A stretch of DNA of 64,000 nucleotides from Sphingomonas flavescens (lineage in GTDB: Bacteria; Pseudomonadota; Alphaproteobacteria; Sphingomonadales; Sphingomonadaceae), in NCBI RefSeq assembly GCF_030866745.1, contig NZ_CP133016.1, forward strand, positions 1,660,001 to 1,724,000, written 5' to 3'. The position numbers and the translations under genes were made by a program. Shown here one piece after another: positions 25,951 through 34,682 of this stretch (position 1 is its first letter; each line of letters opens with the position of its first letter). A model generated the notes under the pieces. That model made no database searches. It was not told the DNA's origin and worked only from the letters and a program-made list of their open reading frames with translations.

Positions 25951-26877
25951 ATGGCTGACACTCCCTGGCGATTGGTGATTCACGGCGGCGCAGGTTCTGA
26001 GCGAATCGCGCACGGCGATCCCGCGCATGAGGCAAATGCGCGGCAGGGTTTGAATGACGCGCTGGACGCCGGGCAGGCAATCCTCGCGGCGGGTGGCAGC
26101 GCCGTCGATGCGGTAGAAGCAGCCGCCAAGAGTCTGGAGGACAACGTCTGCTTCAATGCCGGACGCGGCAGCGTGCTGACGGAGGAAGGCGTTGCTGAAC
26201 TGGACGCGGCGATCATGGACGGGCGCGATCGCAGCGCTGGAGCGGTTGCGGGTATCACGACCACGCGCGCCCCGATCAGCCTTGCGCGCAAGCTCATGGA
26301 GCAAGGGCCGCACGTCTTCCTGAGCGGTCATGCTGCCGATCACTTCGGCGAAGCCGCGGGCCTGGAGCAGGTCGACAACGAATACTTCATCCTGCCCGAG
26401 CGGCGGCGGCAGCTCGAGGAGGCACTGGCCGCGGGCAGCAACGCCGACCCGATCAAATATGGAACGATCGGCGCGGTTGCGGTCGACGTGCACGGCAACG
26501 TGGCGGCGGCGACCTCGACCGGCGGTATCACCGCCAAGCGCTGGGGCCGCGTCGGCGATTCGCCACTGATCGGGGCCGGCACTTACGCCGACAACCGCGC
26601 CGCAGCTGTCTCCGCCACCGGATCGGGCGAATATTTCATCCGCGCTGTCGCTGCGCACCAGCTTGCCGAGCGCATTCGACTAGGCAGCGAGGGCTTGCAG
26701 CAGGCGCTCGACGCGGTCCTCGCCGACATCCAGGCGCTCGGCGGCAAGGGCGGGCTGATCGCGGTCGCGCCAAGCGGCGACGCAGCATGGGGTTTCACCA
26801 CGCCGGCAATGTATCGCGGCATGGCCAGCGCGGCAGAGCGACGCGTCGGGATCTACGCCGGCGACGACTCTTTGTAA
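25951..26877 (+). CDS. iaaA: Isoaspartyl peptidase / type III L-asparaginase
   Basis: 308 residues, the usual proenzyme length. This Ntn hydrolase self-cleaves before a Thr to give alpha and beta subunits and removes isoaspartyl residues or hydrolyses Asn. N-terminal WRLVIHGGAGS, GGSAVDAVEAA and CFNAGRGSVLTEEG are family signatures. The autocleavage Thr is at about 172 in IKYGTIGAVAVDVHGNVAAA. It has no signal peptide, so it is cytoplasmic. It overlaps the convergent GNAT-like gene by 25 nt. Confidence 0.94.
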   Translation: MADTPWRLVIHGGAGSERIAHGDPAHEANARQGLNDALDAGQAILAAGGSAVDAVEAAAKSLEDNVCFNAGRGSVLTEEGVAELDAAIMDGRDRSAGAVAGITTTRAPISLARKLMEQGPHVFLSGHAADHFGEAAGLEQVDNEYFILPERRRQLEEALAAGSNADPIKYGTIGAVAVDVHGNVAAATSTGGITAKRWGRVGDSPLIGAGTYADNRAAAVSATGSGEYFIRAVAAHQLAERIRLGSEGLQQALDAVLADIQALGGKGGLIAVAPSGDAAWGFTTPAMYRGMASAAERRVGIYAGDDSL

Positions 26878-27992
26878 GGCAAATCGCGTCGCAGCCACTC
26901 GATCTCGGCTGCGACCCCTTCGCGCTCCGCTTTCAGGAAGTCGGCGACCGCATTGCGGAAGCTGCGGTTGGGCAGAAAATGCGCGCTGCGCGTCACCACC
27001 GGCTCGTAGCCCCGCGCGACCTTGTGCTCGCCCTGCGCGCCGGCCTGAACGGAGTTTAGTCCGTGCGCGATGGCCCATTCGACGGCCTGGTAATAACAGA
27101 GCTCAAAGTGCAGGAACGGCACTTCCTCGGTGCAGCCCCAGTAGCGGCCGTAGAGGGTATCCCCGCCGACGAAGTTGAGCGCGCCAGCGATTGGCTTCCC
27201 GTCCCTCAGGGCCAGAAACAGTAGAACGGCATCGCCCATGCGTTCGCTGATAAGGTTGAAGAACTCACGGGTCAGATAGGGCCTGCCCCACTTCCGCGAC
27301 CCAGTGTCCTGATAGAAGGACCACATGGCGTCCCAATCGTCTGGCCCGATTTCGTCACCCCGCAGAATGACAATATCGAGGCCCTCAACCGCCGCCGCCC
27401 GTTCCTTGCGAATCGCTTTCCGCTTGCGGCTGGAAAGAGCACCGAGGAAGTCGTTGAAATCGCCGTAGCCGCGATTGAACCAGTGGTACTGGACACCGTC
27501 ACGCATCAACCAGCCGCGCCGCTCGGCTTCGGCCGCACCGGCATCGTCGAGGAAGGTGATGTGCGCCGATGACATTTCATGCTGCGTCGTGACCGCCTCG
27601 ATCGCTGCCAGCAGCTCCTGCGGCCGCGAGCCAAGCAGGCGGGGACCTGCCACCGGCGTGAACGGCACTGCGATCTGCAATTTGGGGTAGTATTCGCCGC
27701 CGGCGCGCTGCCAAGCGTCGGCCCAGCCGTGGTCGAATACATATTCGCCCTGGCTGTGGGTTTTCAGATAAGCTGGCGCCGCCGCTACCAGCCGCTCAGC
27801 CTCGTCCTCGACCAAGATCGGCGCGGGCGTCCAGCCGGTGCCGGACCCGACGCTACCTGATTCTTCCAGCAGCGACAGGAAGGCGTGGCTAAGGAACGGG
27901 TCGTCCGCGCCCAGCCGGTCCCAGGCAACGCCGTTCAGGCCAGCGACGCTGGACGCGATCTTGGCGACGAACTGGGCTTCGCGGTCGGCCAT
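26853..27992 (-). CDS. FemAB/GNAT-superfamily protein (DUF482 type)
   Basis: 379 residues. Conserved DUF482 features include DPFLSHAFLSLLEESGSVG near the N-terminus, FDHGWADAWQRAGGEYYPKL, LSSRKRKAIRKERAAA and the C-terminal VQAGAQGEHKVARGYEP. The family belongs to the GNAT/FemAB-like fold and is often annotated as peptidoglycan-biosynthesis-related, but the substrate is not established. No signal peptide. Length and start (MADREAQFV) agree with the family. Overlaps iaaA convergently by 25 nt. Confidence 0.87.
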   Translation of the reverse strand: MADREAQFVAKIASSVAGLNGVAWDRLGADDPFLSHAFLSLLEESGSVGSGTGWTPAPILVEDEAERLVAAAPAYLKTHSQGEYVFDHGWADAWQRAGGEYYPKLQIAVPFTPVAGPRLLGSRPQELLAAIEAVTTQHEMSSAHITFLDDAGAAEAERRGWLMRDGVQYHWFNRGYGDFNDFLGALSSRKRKAIRKERAAAVEGLDIVILRGDEIGPDDWDAMWSFYQDTGSRKWGRPYLTREFFNLISERMGDAVLLFLALRDGKPIAGALNFVGGDTLYGRYWGCTEEVPFLHFELCYYQAVEWAIAHGLNSVQAGAQGEHKVARGYEPVVTRSAHFLPNRSFRNAVADFLKAEREGVAAEIEWLRRDLPYKESSPA

Positions 27993-28023
27993 GCCCTCAA
28001 ATGGGTAGGCGGGTGCGGATGAA

Positions 28024-28485
28024 CTAGGCCTTCACCGCGATGATGGCGTCGACTTCAACCGCGACGCCGAGCGGGAGCACTGCGACGCCGACGGCGCTGC
28101 GGGCATGGCGTCCGGCTTCGCCGAAAACGTCCTGCATCAGCTCCGACGCGCCGTTGGCGACCTTGGGCTGATCGACGAAGTCGGGGCTGCTGTTCACGAA
28201 CACGCCGAGCTTCACGACCTTTTCGACCCGGTCGAGCGAACCGAGCGCTGCCTTCATCTGCGCCAACAGCATGATGCCGCAGCGGCGGGCGGCGGCAATG
28301 CCGCCGTCGAGATCGACGTCGTCGCCCAGGCGGCCTTTGACCAGGCTGCCGTCCTCGGCGAAGCTGATCTGACCGGAGATGTGCAGCATGCCCCCGCGCT
28401 CGACGGCCGGGACGTAGGCGGCGACGGGGGCAGCGGCCTGCGGCAGCTCGATGCCCAGCTCGGTGAGGCGTTGGTCAATGCTCAT
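28024..28485 (-). CDS. RidA family protein (YjgF/YER057c/UK114)
   Basis: 153 residues starting at MSIDQRLTELG; a Met four codons upstream is less likely. The RidA signatures are LHISGQISFAEDGSLVKGRL and the C-terminal HARSAVGVAVLPLGVAVEVD, whose Arg normally binds the substrate carboxylate. RidA-type proteins deaminate reactive enamine/imine intermediates from PLP enzymes. The slightly long form with VPAVERGG corresponds to a RidA side group, so the exact substrate is uncertain. It ends about 30 nt downstream of the GNAT-like gene start, with tandem same-strand arrangement. Confidence 0.92.
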   Translation of the reverse strand: MSIDQRLTELGIELPQAAAPVAAYVPAVERGGMLHISGQISFAEDGSLVKGRLGDDVDLDGGIAAARRCGIMLLAQMKAALGSLDRVEKVVKLGVFVNSSPDFVDQPKVANGASELMQDVFGEAGRHARSAVGVAVLPLGVAVEVDAIIAVKA

Positions 28486-28516
28486 GGCGCGGCCCAAGCA
28501 CCGCGCGCCTACGGAA

Positions 28517-29260
28517 TCAACCCTCGCGATTCACCGCGAAGCCTGCCCAGCTCTGCGTCACCGGCATCAGTTCGACTGCGTTGATGTTGAGCCGGGGTGG
28601 CAGGTTGGCGATCCACCAGAACAGATCGGCGAGATCATCGGCCGTCATCGGGTCCATGCCGGCGTAGAGTTTGTCGGACGCGTCCTTGTCGCCGCCGGTG
28701 CGAACGATGGTGAATTCCGTCTCGGCCATGCCCGGTTCGATGGAAGTCACGCGGACGCCGGTACCCGCAAGGTCGCAGCGCAGATCGAGCGAGAATTGAC
28801 GCACGAACGCCTTGGTACCTGCGTACACCGCGCCGCCCTTGTAGGGGTAGGTGGCGGCGACCGACGACAGGTTGATGATCTGGCCCTTGCGCTCGATCAG
28901 CTGCGGCAGCAGCGCGCGGGTCAGCGCCACGAGGCCGGTGATGTTGGTGTCGATCACGGTTTCGACGCGGTCCCAATCCGTTGCCGGCAGCGGGTCGGTT
29001 GGCGGAGCGAGTCCCGCGTTATTGAGCAGCAGGTCAATATCGCCCCACGGCGCGTCGAGCTTCGCCAGACCCTCCAGCGCGTCCCGGTCCCGCATGTCGA
29101 TCTCGAGCGGCAGGAAATTGTCGCCGAGCTCATCCTGCAGCGCCTTCAGACGCTCGCCCCGCCGCCCGGTACCGATTGCACGCCAGCCGCCTACGACGAA
29201 CTTCCGCGCTGCAGCCTCGCCGAAGCCCGCCGTCGCGCCGGTGATCAAAATCGTCTTCAT
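28517..29260 (-). CDS. SDR-family oxidoreductase, YdfG-like
   Basis: 247 residues, a classical short-chain dehydrogenase. The cofactor loop is ITGATAGFGEAAARKF, with NNAG (LLLNNAGLAPP) and active-site Ser/Tyr/Lys in LSSVAATYPYKGGAVYAGTKA. The arrangement PGMAETEFTIVRTGGD is typical of the YdfG group, which reduces 3-hydroxy acid semialdehydes with NADPH. Its start overlaps the stop of the DUF3572 gene by 4 nt, so the two are coupled. Confidence 0.92.
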   Translation of the reverse strand: MKTILITGATAGFGEAAARKFVVGGWRAIGTGRRGERLKALQDELGDNFLPLEIDMRDRDALEGLAKLDAPWGDIDLLLNNAGLAPPTDPLPATDWDRVETVIDTNITGLVALTRALLPQLIERKGQIINLSSVAATYPYKGGAVYAGTKAFVRQFSLDLRCDLAGTGVRVTSIEPGMAETEFTIVRTGGDKDASDKLYAGMDPMTADDLADLFWWIANLPPRLNINAVELMPVTQSWAGFAVNREG

Positions 29261-29532
29261 CGCTCGCCTCGTTCGAGTTTCTCACGCGCCTGTACGAGAG
29301 CTTCGGGCTTCACATCAATCGCCGCGGCCACCTCAAGCAGGTCCGGTTCGTAGCTTTCGAGAAAGCGGAGCAAAGCTGCGAGGAGGTCCGGCTCCGCTGC
29401 CCGCGTGCGCAGCTCGTCAGTCCCGATTCCGGTCAAATCGAGGAACCGTTGCGCCCGACGCTCATCGCCGAGCGTTGCCGCCAGCGCGGCGAGCGAAAGA
29501 ACCAAGGGATCACTGTCGTTCAAACGCGTCAC
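29257..29532 (-). CDS. DUF3572 family small protein
   Basis: 91 residues, all helical: DPLVLSLAALAATLGDERRA, RFLDLTGIGTDELRTRA, LLAALLRFLESYEPDLLEVA. This is the DUF3572 pattern found in alphaproteobacteria next to the divK locus. Function unknown. It faces away from the response regulator gene with a 30-bp gap, so both promoters overlap or lie in that short region. Confidence 0.85.
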   Translation of the reverse strand: MTRLNDSDPLVLSLAALAATLGDERRAQRFLDLTGIGTDELRTRAAEPDLLAALLRFLESYEPDLLEVAAAIDVKPEALVQAREKLERGER

Positions 29533-29562
29533 GGGTTAGACTGTGGCGAGAAGGGGTAGAGT

Positions 29563-30012
29563 TTGGCCAAGATCCTGATCGTCGAGGACAATGCCCTCAA
29601 CATCAAGCTGTTCTGCGATTTGCTGGCGGCACACGGGCATAATCCCGAAGCGGTGACCGACAGCCGCGAGGCGATCAGCGCCGCGCGCGAATTCCGCCCG
29701 GACCTGGTGATTACCGACATCCAGCTGCCGCATGTCAGCGGCCTCGATCTCATCCGGATGATCCGCAAAGACGACGAGTTGGCCGACGTGCCGATCATGG
29801 CAGTGACCGCTTATTCGGCGCAAGGCGACGAAGAGCGCATCCGCGCGGCGGGCGCGCAGGCTTATGTCGCCAAGCCGATATCGGTTATGAAGTTCGCGCA
29901 GACCGTCGAGGATTTGCTAATTGCGGACGTCGAGCCGCCCGAAGATCTGAGCGGCGACGATGACGGTGGCGGCGGTGGCGGGCCCGATGAGCCCGGAGGA
30001 GAAGAAGACTAA
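29563..30012 (+). CDS. Single-domain response regulator, DivK-like
   Basis: 149 residues with TTG start at 29563, preceded by AAGGGG. Receiver domain at 1-122: acidic pocket VEDN, phospho-acceptor Asp at about 52 (LVITDIQLPHVSGLDLI), Thr/Lys switch residues (VTAYS; YVAKPIS). The ALNIKLFCDLLAAHGH segment is close to DivK, the essential polarity regulator of alphaproteobacteria. There is no output domain. An unusual acidic Gly-rich tail of about 25 residues (GDDDGGGGGGPDEPGGEED) follows. DUF3572 and rpmG neighbours agree with a DivK locus, but no pleD is adjacent. Confidence 0.87.
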   Translation: MAKILIVEDNALNIKLFCDLLAAHGHNPEAVTDSREAISAAREFRPDLVITDIQLPHVSGLDLIRMIRKDDELADVPIMAVTAYSAQGDEERIRAAGAQAYVAKPISVMKFAQTVEDLLIADVEPPEDLSGDDDGGGGGGPDEPGGEED

Positions 30013-30034
30013 GCGGCGCGGCTAGCGCAGCGGC

Positions 30035-30202
30035 TTACTTGATCTTCGCTTCCTTGAACTCGACGTGCTTGCGGACCTTCGGGTCGTACTTGCGCATGAC
30101 CATCTTTTCCGTCTGCGTGCGCGGGTTCTTCTTGGTGACGTAGAAGAATCCGGTGTCAGCCGTGCTGACGAGCTTGATCTTGACGGTTGCCGGCTTGGCC
30201 AT
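30035..30202 (-). CDS. rpmG: 50S ribosomal protein L33
   Basis: 55 residues: [20 protein letters not shown] followed by [20 protein letters not shown], the standard bacterial L33. It lacks the CxxC pair of the zinc-binding form, so it is the Cys-free type. Start at 30202; a much longer in-frame open stretch upstream is not coding. Confidence 0.97.
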   Translation of the reverse strand: MAKPATVKIKLVSTADTGFFYVTKKNPRTQTEKMVMRKYDPKVRKHVEFKEAKIK

Positions 30203-30331
30203 CGTAAAAGTCCCAAAGGCTTGAAAAATAAAAGCGGCCTGACGCCGCTCGTTCGGGGCCACATGACGACCGCAGGTGATTCTGTCAACCGACACACCGC
30301 TGTAACGACCTCTTAACCTTCCTGAGCGAAC

Positions 30332-30350
30332 CTCCGTTAAATCGACGGAG
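30332..30350 (+). promoter_or_regulatory. Hairpin that would mask the ribosome site of the 30359 gene
   Basis: CTCCGT (30332-30337) can pair with ACGGAG (30345-30350) across a 7-nt loop. The GGAG in the right arm is the only plausible ribosome binding site for the gene starting at 30359, 8 nt on. The 6-bp stem could reduce translation until melted or bound. Confidence 0.4.
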
Positions 30351-30358
30351 AGACGCGA

Positions 30359-30667
30359 ATGGCTACGGACCCGCTCGCCAAGGTGCGCAATGAGATCGGC
30401 CTTCGACTGGCCGAGATCCGCAATGCCGGGCCGCGCATTTCGCCACTCGACCTGCATGCGCGAATGGATGCGATACGCCAGCTCGCCGCCATCAACGGCC
30501 TCGCCGCGCTGGAAAGCCTGGCGCGCTCGACAGCGCAGCGCGCGCTGCTGCCCGGCCACCGCATGGCGATGCGCACCTGCTTCGAGCATATCGACGAAGC
30601 GCTCGACAGCCGCTCGCCGGCCGACAGCAACGCAATCCTCGCTGCCTTCGCCATCCGCCTGCACTAA
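30359..30667 (+). CDS. Conserved-looking small helical protein, unknown
   Basis: 102 residues, predicted all-helical and cytoplasmic: [59 protein letters not shown]. No family assigned. Codon use and a GGAG ribosome site support coding, and it points toward the uvsE gene 44 nt downstream, so it may lead that operon. Other frames in this interval are not convincing. Confidence 0.7.
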   Translation: MATDPLAKVRNEIGLRLAEIRNAGPRISPLDLHARMDAIRQLAAINGLAALESLARSTAQRALLPGHRMAMRTCFEHIDEALDSRSPADSNAILAAFAIRLH

Positions 30668-30710
30668 AGCCCGGCTCGGCACCTCAAGGCCGTTCGCGCA
30701 TTGGACGCTT

Positions 30711-31730
30711 GTGGTTGCGCGGATCGGCTTTTGCTGCACCTTCGTCTCGCCGTCGGGCGATGAGGAAGAGCAACGCGTGCTGAACATGCGCGGGCCGACG
30801 GTGGCGTCGATCGTTCGCGCCGAGCATCCGGTGGCGAAGCTCGAGGAAGTCATCCGCTGCAATCTTGATACGCTGGACCGGCAGATCGCCTATGTCGGCG
30901 CGCTGCCTCCGCTGGAGCGGCTGTTCCGGGTTGTCAGCGGTTTCCTGATCGGCTGGGGTCACCCCGCGGCGGCTAGCGTATGGCCTGACAGTCTGCGTCG
31001 CGAGGTCGAAGCGCGATTGGCGAAGTCGGGGGAGCTGGCGCGGCGATTAGGGGTGCGGCTGTCGATGCATCCGGCGCAGCATGCAATCCTCGCAACGAAG
31101 ACCGAAGGCGCGCTCGACAATGCGATCCACGACATCGACGAGCATGCGCAGATTTTCGCCATGCTGGGCTACGGTCAGGGCTGGCACCCGCACGGCGCGA
31201 GTGTGAACATCCACGGCGGTGCGAGGAGCGCCGGCGTCGAGGCGATCCGTGCGAATTTGCGGCGGCTTTCGCCGGAGGCGCGCAACCTGATCACCATCGA
31301 GAATGACGAGATCAGCTTTGGGCTCGATGACCTGCTTGAGGTTAGAGACGAAGTCGCGATCTTGGTCGACTTTCATCACCACTGGATTTTCTCGCGTGGC
31401 GAGTGGCTGCAGCCGGACGATCCGCGCGTCGCTCGGGTCATCGAGAGTTGGCGCGGCGTGCGGCCGCTGTCGCACATCTCGGTCAGTCGCGAGACCTATC
31501 TCGGGGATCACGACCCGGACACGCTGCCAGACTTTGCGGCGCTAGGCGAAGCTGGATTCGGCCCATCCAAGCTGCGCGGGCATAGCGACCGGATGTGGAA
31601 CCGCGCGGTCAACCGGTTGGTCGAGCGCCATCTCGCCTGGACCGACGTCGAGGTCGAGGCAAAAGCCAAGAACCTGGCCAGCACCGATCTCGCCGAGCAT
31701 GTCCGTAATGCGGAGCTGCAGCCCGCCTGA
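30711..31730 (+). CDS. uvsE: UV damage DNA endonuclease
   Basis: 339 residues from a GTG at 30711 ([20 protein letters not shown]). UvsE/UVDE is a TIM-barrel, metal-dependent endonuclease that nicks 5' of UV photoproducts, an alternative to UvrABC repair. Family hallmarks seen: [11 protein letters not shown] at the start, [42 protein letters not shown] and DFHHHW, which supply metal-binding His/Glu/Asp. The frame is open further upstream into the preceding gene, but homology begins at RIGFCC. Its stop overlaps the ligase start (TGATG), indicating coupling. Confidence 0.9.
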   Translation: MVARIGFCCTFVSPSGDEEEQRVLNMRGPTVASIVRAEHPVAKLEEVIRCNLDTLDRQIAYVGALPPLERLFRVVSGFLIGWGHPAAASVWPDSLRREVEARLAKSGELARRLGVRLSMHPAQHAILATKTEGALDNAIHDIDEHAQIFAMLGYGQGWHPHGASVNIHGGARSAGVEAIRANLRRLSPEARNLITIENDEISFGLDDLLEVRDEVAILVDFHHHWIFSRGEWLQPDDPRVARVIESWRGVRPLSHISVSRETYLGDHDPDTLPDFAALGEAGFGPSKLRGHSDRMWNRAVNRLVERHLAWTDVEVEAKAKNLASTDLAEHVRNAELQPA

Positions 31731-33331
31731 TGCGCGCCTTTTCGCAGCTGCTCGACGACCTGGTCTACACGCGGTCGCGCAACACCAAGCTCCAGCTGAT
31801 CGGCGATTATCTGAAGGAGACGCCGGATCCGGATCGTGGTTACGGGCTGGCGGCGCTGACCGGCACGCTCGACATTCCCCACGTGAAGCCTGCCGCGGTT
31901 CGGGGGCTGGTGACCGAGCGGATTGACCCCGTGCTCTACGCCATGAGCCGCGACTATGTCGGCGACAGTGCGGAGACGATTTCGCTGCTGTGGCCCAAGC
32001 GCGACGGCGAGCCGTCGGACATCGACGATGCGACGATCCGGATATCGGACGCGGTCGACCGTCTACGCTCGGCATCGAAGCTGGACGCGCCGCGCATTCT
32101 CGAAACGATGCTCGATCATCTCGACGCGTCGGGCCGTTACGCATTGCTGAAGCTCGCGCTCGGCGAACTGCGGGTGGGCATCAACGCGCGGTTGGCGAAG
32201 CAGGCGTTGGCAGATGCGTTTGGCCTGGACGTCGAGGGGGTCGAGGAAGTCTGGCACGGCCTCAAGCCGCCGTTCACCGAGCTGTTCGATTGGGCGGAAG
32301 GACGCGCCGACCAGCCGACCGTGCGGGACGTGCCGGTGTTCCGGCCGTTCATGCTCGCGCACCCGCTAGAAGAGACGCGCGTATCGCTCGATGACTATGC
32401 GGCGGAGTGGAAGTGGGACGGCATCCGCGTCCAGCTCGTCCACGCCGGCGGCGATACGCGCCTCTACAGCCGCACCGGCGACGATGTCTCCGGCAGCTTC
32501 CCGGATGTCGCCGAGGCGTTCCGGACGCCCGGCGTTCTGGACGGCGAATTGCTGGTGCGCGGGACGGACCAGGGCGTTGCCGACGTGCATGGCGGCGCGG
32601 CAGCCAGCTTTAATTCACTGCAGCAGCGGCTCGGGCGGAAGAACGTCAGCGCCAAGATGCTGGGCAGCTATCCGGCCTTCGTCCGGCTCTATGACATCTT
32701 GTTCGATGGTCATGAGGACTTGCGCGAACTTCCGTGGACCGAGCGGCGCGCTCGGCTGGAGGCGTTCGCGGGAGGCCTCGATCCCGAGCGTTTCGACGTG
32801 TCGCAGATGATCAATGCCGACAGCTTCGAAACGCTGGAGGACATGCGCCTCAATTCCCGCGACGTGTCGATCGAAGGCATGATGCTGAAGCGCCGCGACA
32901 GTCCTTACGTCGCCGGACGGCGCACGGGCCTGTGGTACAAGTGGAAGCGCGATCCGCTAACCGCCGATTGCGTGCTGATGTACGCGCAGCGGGGATCGGG
33001 GAAGCGGTCCAGCTACTACAGCGATTACACCTTCGGCTGCTGGACCGAGGACAACGAGCTGTCGCCCGTGGGCAAGGCGTATTTCGGCTTCACGGACGAA
33101 GAGCTGAAATGGTTGGACCGCTGGATCCGCGGGCACACCACCGCGCGCTTCGGCCCAGTGCGAGAGGTCGAGAAGGAATTGGTCCTCGAAGTTGCCTTCG
33201 ATTCGATTCACAAAAGCTCGCGCCACAAGTCCGGCTTGGCGATGCGCTTTCCGCGCGTGAGCCGCATCCGCAGCGACAAGCCCGCGCATGAGGCGGACCG
33301 CCTTTCCACCCTGCAAGCAATGGTAACTTGA
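31730..33331 (+). CDS. ATP-dependent DNA ligase
   Basis: 533 residues, the size of the bacterial PP_1105-type ATP ligases. An N-terminal helical DNA-binding domain (about 1-200) precedes the nucleotidyltransferase core. Motif I with the adenylated Lys is at about 228 (AAEWKWDGIRVQL), motif III-IV near FVRLYDILFDGHEDL and EGMMLKRRDSPY, and motif V in LWYKWKRDPLTADCVL. The OB-fold C-terminal domain follows. Such ligases often sit with an Lhr-like helicase and exonuclease; here the gene is instead coupled to uvsE by a 1-nt overlap. Confidence 0.93.
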   Translation: MRAFSQLLDDLVYTRSRNTKLQLIGDYLKETPDPDRGYGLAALTGTLDIPHVKPAAVRGLVTERIDPVLYAMSRDYVGDSAETISLLWPKRDGEPSDIDDATIRISDAVDRLRSASKLDAPRILETMLDHLDASGRYALLKLALGELRVGINARLAKQALADAFGLDVEGVEEVWHGLKPPFTELFDWAEGRADQPTVRDVPVFRPFMLAHPLEETRVSLDDYAAEWKWDGIRVQLVHAGGDTRLYSRTGDDVSGSFPDVAEAFRTPGVLDGELLVRGTDQGVADVHGGAAASFNSLQQRLGRKNVSAKMLGSYPAFVRLYDILFDGHEDLRELPWTERRARLEAFAGGLDPERFDVSQMINADSFETLEDMRLNSRDVSIEGMMLKRRDSPYVAGRRTGLWYKWKRDPLTADCVLMYAQRGSGKRSSYYSDYTFGCWTEDNELSPVGKAYFGFTDEELKWLDRWIRGHTTARFGPVREVEKELVLEVAFDSIHKSSRHKSGLAMRFPRVSRIRSDKPAHEADRLSTLQAMVT

Positions 33332-33380
33332 AGCGGCTGCGAAGCGCGTTATCCATTCCGCACATCTTAAGGGGGATCCG

Positions 33381-34682
33381 ATGATCAAAGCCTTGCTTGC
33401 CGGCGCGGCCGCGCTGGCCGTTTCGGCCGCCGCGAACGCGGAGACCTACGCCATCCAGGCCGGACGCCTGATCGTCGATGCCGCCCAGCCGGCGCGCGGC
33501 AATTCGACGGTGATCGTCGAGAACGGACGCATCGCCCGCATCGAAAATGGCTTTACGGCACCGGCCGGCGCAACCATCGTTGACGAGCGAAGCCGCACCG
33601 TGCTGCCGGGCATGACCGACGTCCATGTGCACCTCACCGGCACGAGCGGGCAGCCCTGGTACGCAGGTTACACGCAGAAATATTCGAATGCGTATTCGAC
33701 GACGGTCGGGCTGACCCACGCGCTGGAGATGGCCCGTGGGGGCTTCACCACCGTTCGCGACTTGGGCGGCGACACGAGCAGCGTCATCGCTGTGCGTGAC
33801 GCGGTCGGCGAGGGCCGCTTCCCCGGTCCCCGCATCAAGGTTTCGGGCGGTCCGCTGTCGATCATCGGCGGCCACGGCGACGCGGCGACCGCGCTTCCGC
33901 CGGAACTGGCAGCTGCCGTCAACGAAGCGCACCTCAGCCCCTCGGTCTGCACGGGCGTCGACGAATGCCAGAAGGTCGTTCGCCAACTCGCCGCCGCGGG
34001 CGTCGACGTTATCAAGATCATGGCCACTGGCGGCGTGCTCGATCCCGGCGCAATGGGTCTCGAGCAGCACTTCAGCGATGCCGAGCTCAAGGGCATCATC
34101 GACATGGCCCACTCGCTGCACCTCAAGACGGCCGCCCACGCCCACGGCGCGCGCGGCATCCTTGCCGCCACGAACGCTGGCATCGATTCGATCGAACACG
34201 GCACCTTCCTCGACGAGGCCGGCGCGCGAGCGATGAAGGCGCACGGCACTTACTTCTCGGCGACACTGCTGGCCTTCAGCGGCGTGTCGCGGCTGCTCGG
34301 ATCGGGCAAGCTGACGCCGGAGATGGAAGCCAAGACGCGCATGACGATGGGCGTTTGGGGAAAGGGCCTGAACCTCGCCTATCGCAATGGCGTGAAGATC
34401 GCGCTCGGCACCGACAGCGCCGTCGCCCCACACACAGAAGCGAACAAAGAGGTGGCACTGATGGTCGAGAAGGGCGGCATGACGCCGCGAGACGCGCTCA
34501 TCGCCGCGACCAAGGGCGGGCCTGACCTCATGAATCTTTCCGGTGAAACCGGAACGCTCGATCCCGGCAAGTCCGCCGACCTGATCGCCGTCGATGGCGA
34601 CCCGTTGGTCGATCCGACAGCGGTCCAGCGGGTCGCCTATGTCATGGCGCAGGGCCGCCCGATCCCGATGAAAGGACAATGA
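33381..34682 (+). CDS. Exported metal-dependent amidohydrolase
   Basis: 433 residues with signal peptide MIKALLAGAAALAVSAAANA and AAGGGGG upstream. Amidohydrolase-superfamily metal ligands: HVH at about 82-84 (PGMTDVHVHLTG), a likely carboxylated Lys at about 212 (VDVIKIMATGG), His in AAHAHG and IEHGTFLD, and the terminal Asp in ALGTDSAVAPH. This arrangement matches exported Xaa-Pro dipeptidase/imidazolonepropionase-like enzymes of sphingomonads. The next gene, an S10 peptidase, overlaps by 4 nt, so the two likely act together in peptide breakdown. Confidence 0.9.
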   Translation: MIKALLAGAAALAVSAAANAETYAIQAGRLIVDAAQPARGNSTVIVENGRIARIENGFTAPAGATIVDERSRTVLPGMTDVHVHLTGTSGQPWYAGYTQKYSNAYSTTVGLTHALEMARGGFTTVRDLGGDTSSVIAVRDAVGEGRFPGPRIKVSGGPLSIIGGHGDAATALPPELAAAVNEAHLSPSVCTGVDECQKVVRQLAAAGVDVIKIMATGGVLDPGAMGLEQHFSDAELKGIIDMAHSLHLKTAAHAHGARGILAATNAGIDSIEHGTFLDEAGARAMKAHGTYFSATLLAFSGVSRLLGSGKLTPEMEAKTRMTMGVWGKGLNLAYRNGVKIALGTDSAVAPHTEANKEVALMVEKGGMTPRDALIAATKGGPDLMNLSGETGTLDPGKSADLIAVDGDPLVDPTAVQRVAYVMAQGRPIPMKGQ

